DNA of 64,000 nucleotides from Streptomyces sp. HmicA12. GTDB taxonomy: Bacteria > Actinomycetota > Actinomycetes > Streptomycetales > Streptomycetaceae. A program made the position numbers and the translations under genes. Where the stretch lies: assembly GCF_000373565.1 (NCBI RefSeq), contig NZ_KB891820.1:400647-464646 (forward strand), in the 5' to 3' direction. Below are positions 16,745 to 25,232 of the stretch, piece after piece. Each line of letters opens with the position of its first letter. Position 1 is the first letter of the stretch. The notes beneath the pieces are model-generated. The model had not been told where the DNA came from and searched no databases. It saw only the letters and a list, made by a program, of their open reading frames with translations.

Positions 16745-17926
16745 ATGGCTGAGGCTCAGAACATCCCTGCGGGGTCCACGACCGCGGGCGCCGTAGCGGT
16801 CGCCGCCGAGTCGACCGTCGCCACGCGCATGAGCGCGCCCCCGTCCTACGACGTGCAGGACTTCCCGGTCCCGCACGGCCGTGAGGAGGAGTGGCGGTTC
16901 ACGCCGCTGGAGCGGCTGCGCGGTCTGCACGACGGCACCGCCACCGCGACCGGCACCGGCGTGAAGGTCGACGTCGAGGCCCCCGAGGGCGTCACCGTCG
17001 AGGCCGTCGGCCGCGACGACGCCCGCATCGGCAAGGCCGGCAAGCCCGTCGACCGGGTCGCCGCGCAGGCGTACTCGGCGTTCGAGAAGGCGTCCGTCGT
17101 CTCCGTGCCCAAGGAGACGCAGCTCTCCGAGCCGATCCGCATCCGCGTGCACGGTGAGGGCGGCGTCGCCTACGGCCACCAGGTCATCGAGCTGGGTGCC
17201 TTCGCCGAGGCCGTCGTCGTCATCGACCACACCGGTGACGCGGTGCTCGCCGCCAACGTCGACTACCTGCTGGGTGACGGCGCGAAGCTGACCGTCGTCT
17301 CCGTCCAGGACTGGGACGACAAGGCCGTGCACGTCGCGCAGCACAACGCGCTGGTCGGCCGTGACGCGAGCTTCAAGTCCGTCGTGGTCACCTTCGGCGG
17401 CGACGTCGTCCGCCTGAACCCGCGCGTCAACTACGCGGGCACCGGCGGCGAGGCCGAGCTGTTCGGCCTGTACTTCACCGACGCCGGCCAGCACCAGGAG
17501 CACCGCCTCCTCGTCGACCACGCCGCCCCGCACTGCAAGTCGAACGTCGTCTACAAGGGCGCGCTCCAGGGCGACGACGCGCACGCCGTGTGGATCGGTG
17601 ACGTCCTCATCGAGGCCGCCGCCGAGGGCACCGACACCTACGAGATGAACCGCAACCTGGTCCTCACGGACGGCGCGCGGGTCGACTCGGTCCCGAACCT
17701 GGAGATCGAGACCGGCGAGATCGTCGGCGCGGGCCACGCCTCGGCGACCGGCCGCTTCGACGACGAGCAGCTCTTCTACCTGATGTCCCGCGGCGTCCCG
17801 GCCACCGAGGCGCGCCGCCTCGTCGTGCGCGGCTTCTTCGCCGAGCTGGTCCAGCAGATCGGTGTCGCCGACATCGAGGAGCGCCTCCTCGAGAAGATCG
17901 AGGCCGAGCTGGCGGCCACCGTCTGA
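16745..17926 (+). CDS. sufD: Fe-S cluster assembly protein SufD
   Basis: The 393-residue protein is related to SufB in its C-terminal beta-helix (HHRLLVDHAAPHCKSN-type block, here HRLLVDHAAPHCKSNVVYKG) and ends with the shared YLMSRGVPATEARRLVVRGFFAE motif. It partners SufB and SufC. A 57-bp gap separates it from sufB, with a GAAAGCGAG sequence ahead of the ATG. Its last base is the first base of the next start codon. Confidence 0.95.
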   Translation: MAEAQNIPAGSTTAGAVAVAAESTVATRMSAPPSYDVQDFPVPHGREEEWRFTPLERLRGLHDGTATATGTGVKVDVEAPEGVTVEAVGRDDARIGKAGKPVDRVAAQAYSAFEKASVVSVPKETQLSEPIRIRVHGEGGVAYGHQVIELGAFAEAVVVIDHTGDAVLAANVDYLLGDGAKLTVVSVQDWDDKAVHVAQHNALVGRDASFKSVVVTFGGDVVRLNPRVNYAGTGGEAELFGLYFTDAGQHQEHRLLVDHAAPHCKSNVVYKGALQGDDAHAVWIGDVLIEAAAEGTDTYEMNRNLVLTDGARVDSVPNLEIETGEIVGAGHASATGRFDDEQLFYLMSRGVPATEARRLVVRGFFAELVQQIGVADIEERLLEKIEAELAATV

Positions 17927-18252
17927 TGGCCGGCCCGACCTTCGTACGCGCCTGCGGCCTGAGCGAGCTGGAGGAGGACACCCCGAAGCGGGTGGAACTC
18001 GACGGCACGCCGGTCTCGGTCGTCCGCACCGAGGGCGAGGTGTTCGCGATCAACGACATCTGCTCGCACGCGAACGTCTCGCTCTCCGAGGGCGAGGTCG
18101 AGGACTGCCAGATCGAGTGCTGGCTGCACGGCTCCGCGTTCGACCTGCGCACCGGCAAGCCGTCCGGCCTCCCGGCCACCCGCCCCGTGCCCGTATACCC
18201 CGTGAAGATCGAAGGGGACGATGTGCTCGTCTCCCTCACCCAGGAGAACTGA
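17926..18252 (+). CDS. Rieske-type non-heme ferredoxin in the suf operon
   Basis: The 108-residue protein has the Rieske [2Fe-2S] ligand pattern C-x-H (CSHANV) and C-x2-H (CWLHGSAFD), as in dioxygenase ferredoxin subunits. It overlaps sufD by one base (TGATG) and stops 7 bp before sufC, so it is an integral member of the operon. The role in actinobacterial cluster assembly is not established; electron donation during cluster formation is an inference. Confidence 0.92.
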   Translation: MAGPTFVRACGLSELEEDTPKRVELDGTPVSVVRTEGEVFAINDICSHANVSLSEGEVEDCQIECWLHGSAFDLRTGKPSGLPATRPVPVYPVKIEGDDVLVSLTQEN

Positions 18253-18259
18253 AGTCCCC

Positions 18260-19024
18260 ATGGCAACGCTTGAAATCAAGGACCTGCACGTCACCGTCGA
18301 GGCGGACAACGCCACGAAGGAGATCCTCAAGGGCGTCGACCTGACCGTGAAGCAGGGCGAGACGCACGCCATCATGGGCCCCAACGGCTCCGGCAAGTCG
18401 ACCCTCGCCTACTCCCTCGCGGGTCACCCCAAGTACACGATCACCTCGGGCACCGTCACGCTCGACGGCGAGGACGTCCTGGAGATGTCCGTCGACGAGC
18501 GCGCCCGCGCCGGCCTCTTCCTGGCCATGCAGTACCCGGTCGAGGTCCCCGGCGTCTCCGTCTCCAACTTCCTGCGCACCTCGGCCACGGCCGTGCGCGG
18601 CGAGGCCCCCAAGCTGCGTACCTGGGTGAAGGAGGTCAAGGAGGCCATGGAGAAGCTCTCCATGGACCCGTCCTTCGCCGAGCGCAACGTGAACGAGGGC
18701 TTCTCCGGCGGTGAGAAGAAGCGCCACGAGATCCTCCAGCTGGAGCTCCTCAAGCCGAAGATCGCGATCCTCGACGAGACCGACTCCGGCCTGGACGTCG
18801 ACGCGCTGCGCATCGTCTCCGAGGGCATCAACCGCGTCCGTGAGAACGGCGAGGTCGGCACCCTCCTGGTGACCCACTACACGCGCATCCTGCGCTACAT
18901 CAAGCCCGACTTCGTGCACGTCTTCGCGGGCGGCCGCATCGTCGAGTCCGGCGGCGCCGAGCTCGCCGACCAGCTCGAGGCCGAGGGCTACGACAAGTAC
19001 GTGAAGGGTGGCGCATCCGCGTGA
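18260..19024 (+). CDS. sufC: Fe-S cluster assembly ATPase SufC
   Basis: A 254-residue ABC-type ATPase with Walker A GPNGSGKST, the SufC-specific signature FSGGEKKRHEILQ, Walker B IAILDETDSGLDVDAL and HYTRILRYIKPDFVHVF in the C-terminal part. SufC drives the SufBCD scaffold and is cytosolic, not a transporter subunit. ATG 18260 (MATLEIKDLHV) matches the family start; an upstream in-frame start would give an implausible extension. Its stop overlaps sufS (GTGA). Confidence 0.96.
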   Translation: MATLEIKDLHVTVEADNATKEILKGVDLTVKQGETHAIMGPNGSGKSTLAYSLAGHPKYTITSGTVTLDGEDVLEMSVDERARAGLFLAMQYPVEVPGVSVSNFLRTSATAVRGEAPKLRTWVKEVKEAMEKLSMDPSFAERNVNEGFSGGEKKRHEILQLELLKPKIAILDETDSGLDVDALRIVSEGINRVRENGEVGTLLVTHYTRILRYIKPDFVHVFAGGRIVESGGAELADQLEAEGYDKYVKGGASA

Positions 19025-20277
19025 CACAGCTGCCGGGCCTCCTCGACACCGAGGCGATCCGCAAGGACTTCCCGATCCTCGACCGGGTGCTCCACGACGG
19101 CAAGAAGCTCGTGTACCTGGACAACGCGGCGACCTCGCAGACGCCGCGCCAGGTCCTCGACGTCCTGAACGAGTACTACGAGCAGCACAACGCCAACGTC
19201 CACCGCGGCGTGCACGTGCTGGCCGAGGAGGCCACGGCGCTGTACGAGGGCGCGCGCGACAAGGTCGCCGCGTTCATCAACGCGCCGAGCCGCGACGAGG
19301 TCATCTTCACGAAGAACGCCTCGGAGTCGCTCAACCTCGTCGCCAACATGCTCGGCTGGGCCGACGAGCCGTACAAGGTCGACCACGAGACCGAGATCGT
19401 CATCACGGAGATGGAGCACCACTCCAACATCGTTCCGTGGCAGCTGCTCTCGCAGCGCACCGGCGCGAAGCTGAAGTGGTTCGGTCTCACGGACGACGGC
19501 CGTCTCGACCTGTCCAACATCAACGAGGTCATCACGGAGAAGACGAAGATCGTCTCCTTCGTGCTCGTGTCGAACATCCTGGGCACCCACAACCCGGTCG
19601 AGGCCATCGTGCGCCGCGCCCAGGAGGTCGGCGCCCTGGTCCTGATCGACGCCTCGCAGGCCGCCCCGCACATGCCGCTGGACGTGCAGGCGCTGCAGGC
19701 CGACTTCGTGGCCTTCACCGGCCACAAGATGTGCGGCCCGACGGGCATCGGCGTGCTCTGGGGCCGCCAGGAGCTGCTCGAGGACCTCCCGCCGTTCCTC
19801 GGTGGTGGCGAGATGATCGAGACCGTGTCGATGCACTCGTCGACGTACGCTCCGGCGCCGCACAAGTTCGAGGCGGGCACGCCGCCGATCTCGCAGGCCA
19901 TCGGCCTCGGGGCGGCGATCGACTACCTGAACTCGATCGGCATGGAGAACATCCTCCGGCACGAGCAGGCGCTCACCGAGTACGCGGTGAAGAAGCTCCA
20001 GGACGTCCCGGACCTGAAGATCATCGGCCCGGACACGGCCGAGGACCGGGGCGCCGCGATCTCCTTCACGCTCGGCGACATCCACCCGCACGACGTGGGC
20101 CAGGTCCTCGACGAGCAGGGCATCGCCGTCCGGGTCGGCCACCACTGCGCGCGGCCGGTCTGCCTGCGGTACGGAATTCCCGCGACCACGCGAGCGTCGT
20201 TCTATCTGTACTCCACGCCCGGCGAGATCGACGCTCTCGTCGACGGCCTGGAGCACGTACGGAACTTCTTCGGCTGA
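19021..20277 (+). CDS. sufS: Cysteine desulfurase SufS
   Basis: The 418-residue PLP enzyme removes sulfur from cysteine for cluster assembly. Lys236 in FTGHKMCGPTGIGVLWG is the PLP Schiff-base lysine, and Cys376 in RVGHHCARP carries the persulfide; the short loop around it is typical of group II (SufS) enzymes that need SufU or SufE. TTRASFYLYST near the end is also typical. GTG start in a GTGA overlap with sufC. Confidence 0.96.
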   Translation: MTQLPGLLDTEAIRKDFPILDRVLHDGKKLVYLDNAATSQTPRQVLDVLNEYYEQHNANVHRGVHVLAEEATALYEGARDKVAAFINAPSRDEVIFTKNASESLNLVANMLGWADEPYKVDHETEIVITEMEHHSNIVPWQLLSQRTGAKLKWFGLTDDGRLDLSNINEVITEKTKIVSFVLVSNILGTHNPVEAIVRRAQEVGALVLIDASQAAPHMPLDVQALQADFVAFTGHKMCGPTGIGVLWGRQELLEDLPPFLGGGEMIETVSMHSSTYAPAPHKFEAGTPPISQAIGLGAAIDYLNSIGMENILRHEQALTEYAVKKLQDVPDLKIIGPDTAEDRGAAISFTLGDIHPHDVGQVLDEQGIAVRVGHHCARPVCLRYGIPATTRASFYLYSTPGEIDALVDGLEHVRNFFG

Positions 20278-20293
20278 GGGGCTGGCTGAGAAC

Positions 20294-20776
20294 GTGAAGC
20301 TGGATTCGATGTACCAGGAAGTCATCCTGGACCACTACAAGCACCCGCACGGCCGGGGCTTGCGGGACGGCGACGCCGAGGTGCACCACGTCAACCCGAC
20401 GTGCGGCGACGAGATCACGCTGCGCGTCAAGTACGCGGGCGAGACCATCGAGGACGTCTCGTACGAGGGCCAGGGCTGCTCCATCAGCCAGGCCTCGGCC
20501 TCCGTGCTGAACGACCTGCTGGTCGGCAAGGAGCTCACGGACGCGCGGAAGATCCAGGAGACCTTCCTGGAGCTGATGCAGTCCAAGGGCCAGATCGAGC
20601 CGGACGACTCGATGGAGGAGATCCTGGAGGACGCGATCGCGTTCGCCGGGGTCTCCAAGTACCCGGCCCGAGTCAAGTGCGCGCTGTTGAGCTGGATGGC
20701 GTGGAAAGACGCGACGGCACAGGCACTGAGTACGTCAGAGGCTCCGCCTCGGGCGGAGGAGGCGAAGACCGCATGA
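20294..20776 (+). CDS. sufU: SufU-type sulfur relay protein
   Basis: The 160-residue protein resembles IscU but has the longer SufU form. Three conserved cysteines are visible: NPTCGD, GQGCSIS and ARVKCALLSW, with Asp43 nearby (TCGDE). In Gram-positive bacteria SufU holds zinc and accepts persulfide from SufS rather than acting as scaffold. GTG 20294 lies 16 bp after sufS; the stop overlaps the next ATG. Confidence 0.95.
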   Translation: MKLDSMYQEVILDHYKHPHGRGLRDGDAEVHHVNPTCGDEITLRVKYAGETIEDVSYEGQGCSISQASASVLNDLLVGKELTDARKIQETFLELMQSKGQIEPDDSMEEILEDAIAFAGVSKYPARVKCALLSWMAWKDATAQALSTSEAPPRAEEAKTA

Positions 20777-21108
20777 CCGAGAACGCTGTTGAGATGAAGC
20801 CGGCCTCCGAGGAGGAGGTCCGCGAGGCGCTGTACGACGTCGTCGACCCCGAGCTGGGCATCGACGTCGTCAACCTGGGCCTGATCTACGGCATCCACAT
20901 CGACGACGCGAACATCGCGACGATCGACATGACGCTGACGTCGGCCGCGTGCCCGCTGACCGACGTCATCGAGGACCAGGCCAAGTCCGCCACCGACGGC
21001 ATCGTCAACGAGCTGCGGATCAACTGGGTCTGGATGCCGCCGTGGGGCCCGGACAAGATCACGGACGACGGCCGCGAGCAGCTGCGCGCGCTCGGGTTCA
21101 ACGTCTGA
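20773..21108 (+). CDS. DUF59/MIP18-family Fe-S assembly factor (SufT-like)
   Basis: The 111-residue protein begins with a DUF59 signature (EEEVREALYDVVDPELGIDVVNLGLIYG) and continues with the TSAACPLTDVIEDQ block holding the conserved cysteine and WVWMPPWGPDKITDDGREQL. Members help in maturing Fe-S proteins (SufT, PaaD, MIP18 families). It is the last gene of the operon, overlapping sufU by four bases. Confidence 0.92.
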   Translation: MTENAVEMKPASEEEVREALYDVVDPELGIDVVNLGLIYGIHIDDANIATIDMTLTSAACPLTDVIEDQAKSATDGIVNELRINWVWMPPWGPDKITDDGREQLRALGFNV

Positions 21109-21198
21109 GCCCTCGTGCTCGACGCGTGGCCCCGGTGGGTTTCCACCGGGGCCACTCGTCGTATTGACGCGGCCCTGCGACTGCCTACGCTGACCGCC

Positions 21199-22497
21199 AT
21201 GAGCAACAGCAGCGGTACGCCGACCATCTCCCTGTCGGCGCGGTACCTGTCGGGGACCGTCGGAGCCGGTGAGGACCCGACCGTCACCGCCACCGTCGCG
21301 CAGAGCGGGGCCGACGCCTCCGCTCTCGCCGTGAGCGCGGACGCCGGCAGCGCGGCGGCCGTGGCAGGGGCCGAGGAGGTCACCGTCAGCGGGAGCGGGG
21401 CGACGCGGACCGTCGCGGTGACCGCGCGTGGCCAGGGGTACACCGACCTGACCCTGAAGGTCACCGGACCGGACGGGGAGAGCGCCACCGCCGTGCTGCA
21501 CTACGCCGCCTCCGCCGCCGTCCGGCACGGCGACGACGTACGGCACTTCACCGGATCGAGCGATGCGTCGGCGGCCGTCGACGTGGGGGACGGATACGTC
21601 GTGGTCGCCGACGACGAGTCCAACGTGCTGCGCCTGTACGACCGTTCGCGGTCCGGGGCGCCCGTGCGCACCTGGGACTTCAGCGAGCAGCTCGGGGTGC
21701 GCAAGGAGATCGACATCGAGGGCGCGGCACGCGTCGGTGACCTCGTCTACTGGATCGGCTCGCTCGGCAACAACAAGCGCGGCGCGTACAAGAAGCAGCG
21801 CGACGCCGTCTTCACCACGACCGTGCGCGGCAGCGGATCCGATACGCAGCTGGCGTACGGGCAGGCCTACCGGACGCTGCGCGAGCGGCTCGTCGCGTGG
21901 GACGTGGCCGGCGGGGACCGGTACGGGTTCGCCGCCGGGACCGCCGAGGGCCGGGAGCCCAAGCGGATCGACGGGTTCAACGTGGAGGGGCTCGAGTTCG
22001 CCCCGGGATCCGCCTCGACCGCGTACATCGGGTTCCGCGCGCCGCTCGTGCCGCCGCGGGAGGGCGGCAAAGCGCTGCTCGTGTCCGTCACCAATCTCGA
22101 CAAGGTGCTCGCGAGCGGGGCCGACCCGGATTTCGGCCCGCCCGTCGAGCTGGACCTGGGCGGGCTCTCCGTGCGTGACCTGCGCAAGAACTCCGCCGAC
22201 CAGTACCTGATCCTCGCCGGGCGCTGGGACGCCGAGGACAACTCCGCCCCGTACGCCCTCTACCGGTGGGACGGGCGCTCCGACGGCGTCCCGGAGAAGG
22301 TCGCCGACCTGCCGACCGGTGACCCCGGCGGCTGGGAGTGCATCGTCGACGTCCCCGACCTGGATCTGCCCGGCGGGCGCGTCCAGCTGATCACCGACAA
22401 CGGCTCCGCCGATCTGTACGGGGACGGGACCAAGGCCAAGGACCTCGACCACGAGGAGTGGAAGAAGTCGCGGACGGCCTGGTTCACCGTGTCCTGA
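21199..22497 (+). CDS. DUF3616-like beta-propeller protein
   Basis: The 432-residue protein starts with an Ig-like region (residues 1-105, many Thr/Val/Ala strands) and continues with a propeller-like part: VVVADDESNVLRLYD, EGAARVGDLVYWIGSLGNNKRG, NVEGLEFAPGSASTAYIGFRAPL, ILAGRWDAEDNSAPYALYRWDG. This matches DUF3616 as I know it; catalytic function is unknown. No signal peptide is visible. The ATG at 21199 follows a TACGCT box and has no obvious ribosome-binding site, so a leaderless start is possible. Confidence 0.68.
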   Translation: MSNSSGTPTISLSARYLSGTVGAGEDPTVTATVAQSGADASALAVSADAGSAAAVAGAEEVTVSGSGATRTVAVTARGQGYTDLTLKVTGPDGESATAVLHYAASAAVRHGDDVRHFTGSSDASAAVDVGDGYVVVADDESNVLRLYDRSRSGAPVRTWDFSEQLGVRKEIDIEGAARVGDLVYWIGSLGNNKRGAYKKQRDAVFTTTVRGSGSDTQLAYGQAYRTLRERLVAWDVAGGDRYGFAAGTAEGREPKRIDGFNVEGLEFAPGSASTAYIGFRAPLVPPREGGKALLVSVTNLDKVLASGADPDFGPPVELDLGGLSVRDLRKNSADQYLILAGRWDAEDNSAPYALYRWDGRSDGVPEKVADLPTGDPGGWECIVDVPDLDLPGGRVQLITDNGSADLYGDGTKAKDLDHEEWKKSRTAWFTVS

Positions 22498-22580
22498 GCG
22501 GGCCCGGCCGGGCCTGGCTTCGTACGGGATTCTCAGGCCGCTGCAAGGGCCCCCTCAGCGAACCCGCCGACGCTGGGCGG

Positions 22581-23573
22581 GTGAGCGACTGTGACCCTGT
22601 GCGTCCCCTGTTCGTCGTGGGCTGTCCCCGGTCGGGAACGACCCTGCTGCAGCTGATGCTGCACGCCCATCCGCGGATCGCGCTGCCGCCCGAGACCCGG
22701 TTCGTGCTGCCCGCGTACCGGCGCCGGCTCGGCTTCGGCGATCTGCGGGAGCGCGCGAACCGGGCCGGGCTCGCCGCCTGGATCACCCGGCGCGAGGCCA
22801 CCCGGTTCCACGAGCTCGGCCTGGACACCGCCGAGGTGGAGCGGCGGATCGTCGAGGCGCCGCCCACGCTCGGCTCGGCGCTCGGCGAGGTGCTGCGCGC
22901 GTACGCCGACGAGCACGGCAAGGTCCGCTGGGGCGACAAACGGCCCGCGTACGCGCTGCACGTCCCCGAGATCCTGCGGCTCTTCCCCGACGCCCAGTTC
23001 GTGCACGTGGTGCGCGACGGGCGGGACTGCGCCGGGTCGCTGCTGCGGATGCCGTGGTGGCACAGCGGCTTCCACGAGGCCGTCGCCACCTGGGCGCAAG
23101 TGATGGACGCGGCCGACAACTGGCGTGCCGGGCTGGGGAGTTCGCGGTGGCACGAGGTGCGGTTCGAGGACCTCGTCGCCGACCCCGAAGCCCGGCTGCG
23201 CGGCATCTGCGCCTTCCTGGGCGAGGAGTACGTGCCCGAGATGAGCGAGCCGTACCGGCTGGCGGGGACGGCCGTGCCCGAGCGCAAGACCTGGCACGTG
23301 CACACCCGCGGCGCGTTGGACGTGTCGCGGGCCGGTACCTGGGAGACCAGGCTGACGCCCGATCAGATCCGGCTGTGCGACGCCGTGCTGGGGGACCGGC
23401 TGGCCGCCCGCGGCTACGCGCCCGCCGGGAGTGTGCGGCCCGACCCGGCCGAGCTCGCGCGGTACCGGAAGGTGGCAGGACTGCGCCGGGCCGCGTACGC
23501 GAAGCGGCGGCTCGTGGACCGGGCGGTGCGGGTGCGCGAGCGCGGGGCGGTCGACTTCCGGACGGCCGCCTAG
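22581..23573 (+). CDS. Sulfotransferase-family protein
   Basis: The 330-residue protein begins with the PAPS 5'-phosphosulfate loop FVVGCPRSGTTLLQLMLHAHP and has the 3'-phosphate region FVHVVRDGRDCAGSLLRMPWW with a conserved arginine and serine, as in Sulfotransfer_3 proteins. It would transfer sulfate from PAPS to an unknown acceptor. GTG 22581 gives the family N-terminus; longer in-frame starts reach back into the previous gene. The interval before it is short. Confidence 0.85.
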   Translation: MSDCDPVRPLFVVGCPRSGTTLLQLMLHAHPRIALPPETRFVLPAYRRRLGFGDLRERANRAGLAAWITRREATRFHELGLDTAEVERRIVEAPPTLGSALGEVLRAYADEHGKVRWGDKRPAYALHVPEILRLFPDAQFVHVVRDGRDCAGSLLRMPWWHSGFHEAVATWAQVMDAADNWRAGLGSSRWHEVRFEDLVADPEARLRGICAFLGEEYVPEMSEPYRLAGTAVPERKTWHVHTRGALDVSRAGTWETRLTPDQIRLCDAVLGDRLAARGYAPAGSVRPDPAELARYRKVAGLRRAAYAKRRLVDRAVRVRERGAVDFRTAA

Positions 23574-23603
23574 AGGCCTCCCGGCGGGGTCCCCGTACCG
23601 GTT

Positions 23604-23643
23604 TATGTACGGGCGTACGCAACGATATGTACACTCGTACGCA
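23604..23643. promoter_or_regulatory. Double operator in front of the SMR-TetR operon
   Basis: TATGTACGGGCGTACGCA (23604-23621) and TATGTACACTCGTACGCA (23626-23643) are two copies, 22 bp apart, of the inverted pattern TATGTAC-N4-GTACGCA. The second copy ends on the A of the SMR start codon. They are the obvious binding sites for the TetR regulator encoded by the next gene. Confidence 0.78.
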
Positions 23644-23963
23644 TGGGATACGTGACGCTGGCCGGCGCCATCGCCGCCGAAGTGGCCGCCACCACGGCGA
23701 TGAAGTACAGCGAGGGGTTCAGCAGGCTCTGGCCCTCCCTGGTCACCGTCACCGGGTACCTGGTCGCGTTCGCGCTGCTCGCGCAGACGCTGAAGACCGT
23801 GCAGGTCGGCACCGCGTACGCGATCTGGGCGGGCACCGGCACCGCCGTCATCGCCGCGATCGGCATGCTCTTCCTGGGGGAGGGGCTGACCCTCGCCAAG
23901 GCCGCCGGGATCGTGCTCGTCATCGGCGGCGTCGTGCTGCTCAACCTCGGCGGGGCGCACTGA
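23643..23963 (+). CDS. Small multidrug resistance (SMR) family transporter
   Basis: The 106-residue, four-helix protein has the conserved glutamate in helix 1 (AGAIAAEVAATTAMKYSEGF), GTAYAIWAGTGTA in helix 3 and LTLAKAAGIVLVIGGVVLLNL in helix 4. It is a proton-coupled exporter of small cationic compounds that works as a dimer. Its stop overlaps the TetR start by one base. An operator copy runs into the start codon, so repression is probably tight. Confidence 0.94.
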   Translation: MGYVTLAGAIAAEVAATTAMKYSEGFSRLWPSLVTVTGYLVAFALLAQTLKTVQVGTAYAIWAGTGTAVIAAIGMLFLGEGLTLAKAAGIVLVIGGVVLLNLGGAH

Positions 23964-24502
23964 TGGCGGCGCGGCGCCACGACCCCGAGCGGCGCCAGCG
24001 GATCATCGACGCCGCGATCCGGGTCGTCGGGGAGAAGGGCATCGCGGGGCTCAGCCATCGCACCGTCGCCGCCGAGGCCGATGTGCCGCTCGGTTCGACC
24101 ACGTACCACTTCAAGACCCTCGACGAGCTGATGGTGGCCGCGCTGCGGCAGGCCAACGAAGGGTTCGCGAAGGTCGTCGCCGCGCGCGGCGCCTTCCAGG
24201 ACCCGGACGGCGACCTCGCCGGTGAACTGGCCGGGCTGCTCGGCGAATGGCTCGCCGGGGAGCGGGTGGGGGTGGAGCTGGAGTACGAGCTGTACCTCGC
24301 CGCGCTGCGCCGCCCCGCGCTGCGGCCCGTCGCCGCCGAGTGGTGCCAGGAGCTGGCCGAGGTGCTGGCCGCGCGCACCGACCCCGTCACGGCGCGGGCA
24401 CTGGTGGCCCTGCTGGACGGGATCTCGCTCCAAGTCCTGCTCACGGACGGCGCGTACGACGCCGGGTACGCCCGCGAGATGCTGGCCCGGCTGATTCCCT
24501 GA
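23963..24502 (+). CDS. TetR-family regulator of the SMR pump
   Basis: The 179-residue protein has an N-terminal TetR helix-turn-helix (RRQRIIDAAIRVVGEKGIAGLSHRTVAAEADVPLGSTTYHFKTLDELM) and an alpha-helical ligand domain. It is co-transcribed with the SMR gene (TGATG overlap) and probably represses the pair through the double operator at 23604-23643, responding to pump substrates. The inducer is unknown. Confidence 0.92.
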   Translation: MAARRHDPERRQRIIDAAIRVVGEKGIAGLSHRTVAAEADVPLGSTTYHFKTLDELMVAALRQANEGFAKVVAARGAFQDPDGDLAGELAGLLGEWLAGERVGVELEYELYLAALRRPALRPVAAEWCQELAEVLAARTDPVTARALVALLDGISLQVLLTDGAYDAGYAREMLARLIP

Positions 24503-24629
24503 GAAATTCCTGTGGGGCGTGAACTCTGCGCGGGGCTGCGGGGAACAAAGGCTGACACGCCGAGCGGGCCCCGGGGGACACGGGGGTGTTCCCGGCCCCG
24601 CTCGGCCCCCACCCGCAGACGGAGGATTC

Positions 24630-25232
24630 GTGAGCGGACCCCCGGGGCCCGTCGCCGGGCCCGGCGACGACGACGGCCTGATCATCGCCAGATCCCTGGA
24701 GCAGCCCGAGCTGTTCGCCCTGCTCTACGACCGGTATGCGCCCGACATCCACCGGTACGCGGCCCGGCGGCTCGGCGAGCAGGCGGCGGACGACATCACC
24801 GCCGACACCTTCCTCACCGCGTTCCGGGTGCGCGCCCGCTACGACACCACGCGGGCCGCCGCCCGGCCGTGGCTGTACGGGATCGCCGCGCACCTCATCG
24901 GCAAGCAGCGACGCAAGGAGGTGCGCGGGCTGCGGGCGCTGGCCAGGACCGGGCGGGACCCGGTCGCGGCCGGCTGGGTCGAGGACACCGCGGACCGCGT
25001 CACCGCGCAGGCGCCGCTCGCCGACGCGCTCGCCGCGCTGTCCACCGCCGACCGGCACGTGCTGCTGCTCGTGGCCTGGGCCGATCTGACGTACCAGGAC
25101 GTCGCCGAGGCCCTCGGCATACCCGTCGGGACCGTCCGGTCCCGGCTGAACCGGGCGCGCAGGAAGGTGCGGGCCGCGCTGGGAGCGGACCCGGCGTTCA
25201 TGAGTGACATGGCGGAGGTGGTCCGACCGTGA
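24630..25232 (+). CDS. ECF-type RNA polymerase sigma factor
   Basis: The 200-residue protein contains sigma region 2 (ALLYDRYAPDIHRYAARRLGEQAADDITADTFLTAF) and region 4 (ALSTADRHVLLLVAWADLTYQDVAEALGIPVGTVRSRLNRARRK). GTG 24630 is preceded by GGAGG (24621-24625); longer in-frame starts lack this. It overlaps the next gene by four bases (GTGA), so the downstream membrane protein is its likely partner. Confidence 0.92.
   Translation: MSGPPGPVAGPGDDDGLIIARSLEQPELFALLYDRYAPDIHRYAARRLGEQAADDITADTFLTAFRVRARYDTTRAAARPWLYGIAAHLIGKQRRKEVRGLRALARTGRDPVAAGWVEDTADRVTAQAPLADALAALSTADRHVLLLVAWADLTYQDVAEALGIPVGTVRSRLNRARRKVRAALGADPAFMSDMAEVVRP

Noticed and set aside
14924..17737. 937-codon antisense frame over sufR, sufB and sufD
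   Set aside because: It mirrors the real suf genes and consists of Val/Leu/Asp/Gly-rich low-information sequence.
22338..22580. Extended N-terminus for the sulfotransferase
   Set aside because: It overlaps the end of the previous gene in another frame; the PAPS-binding motif follows directly after GTG 22581.
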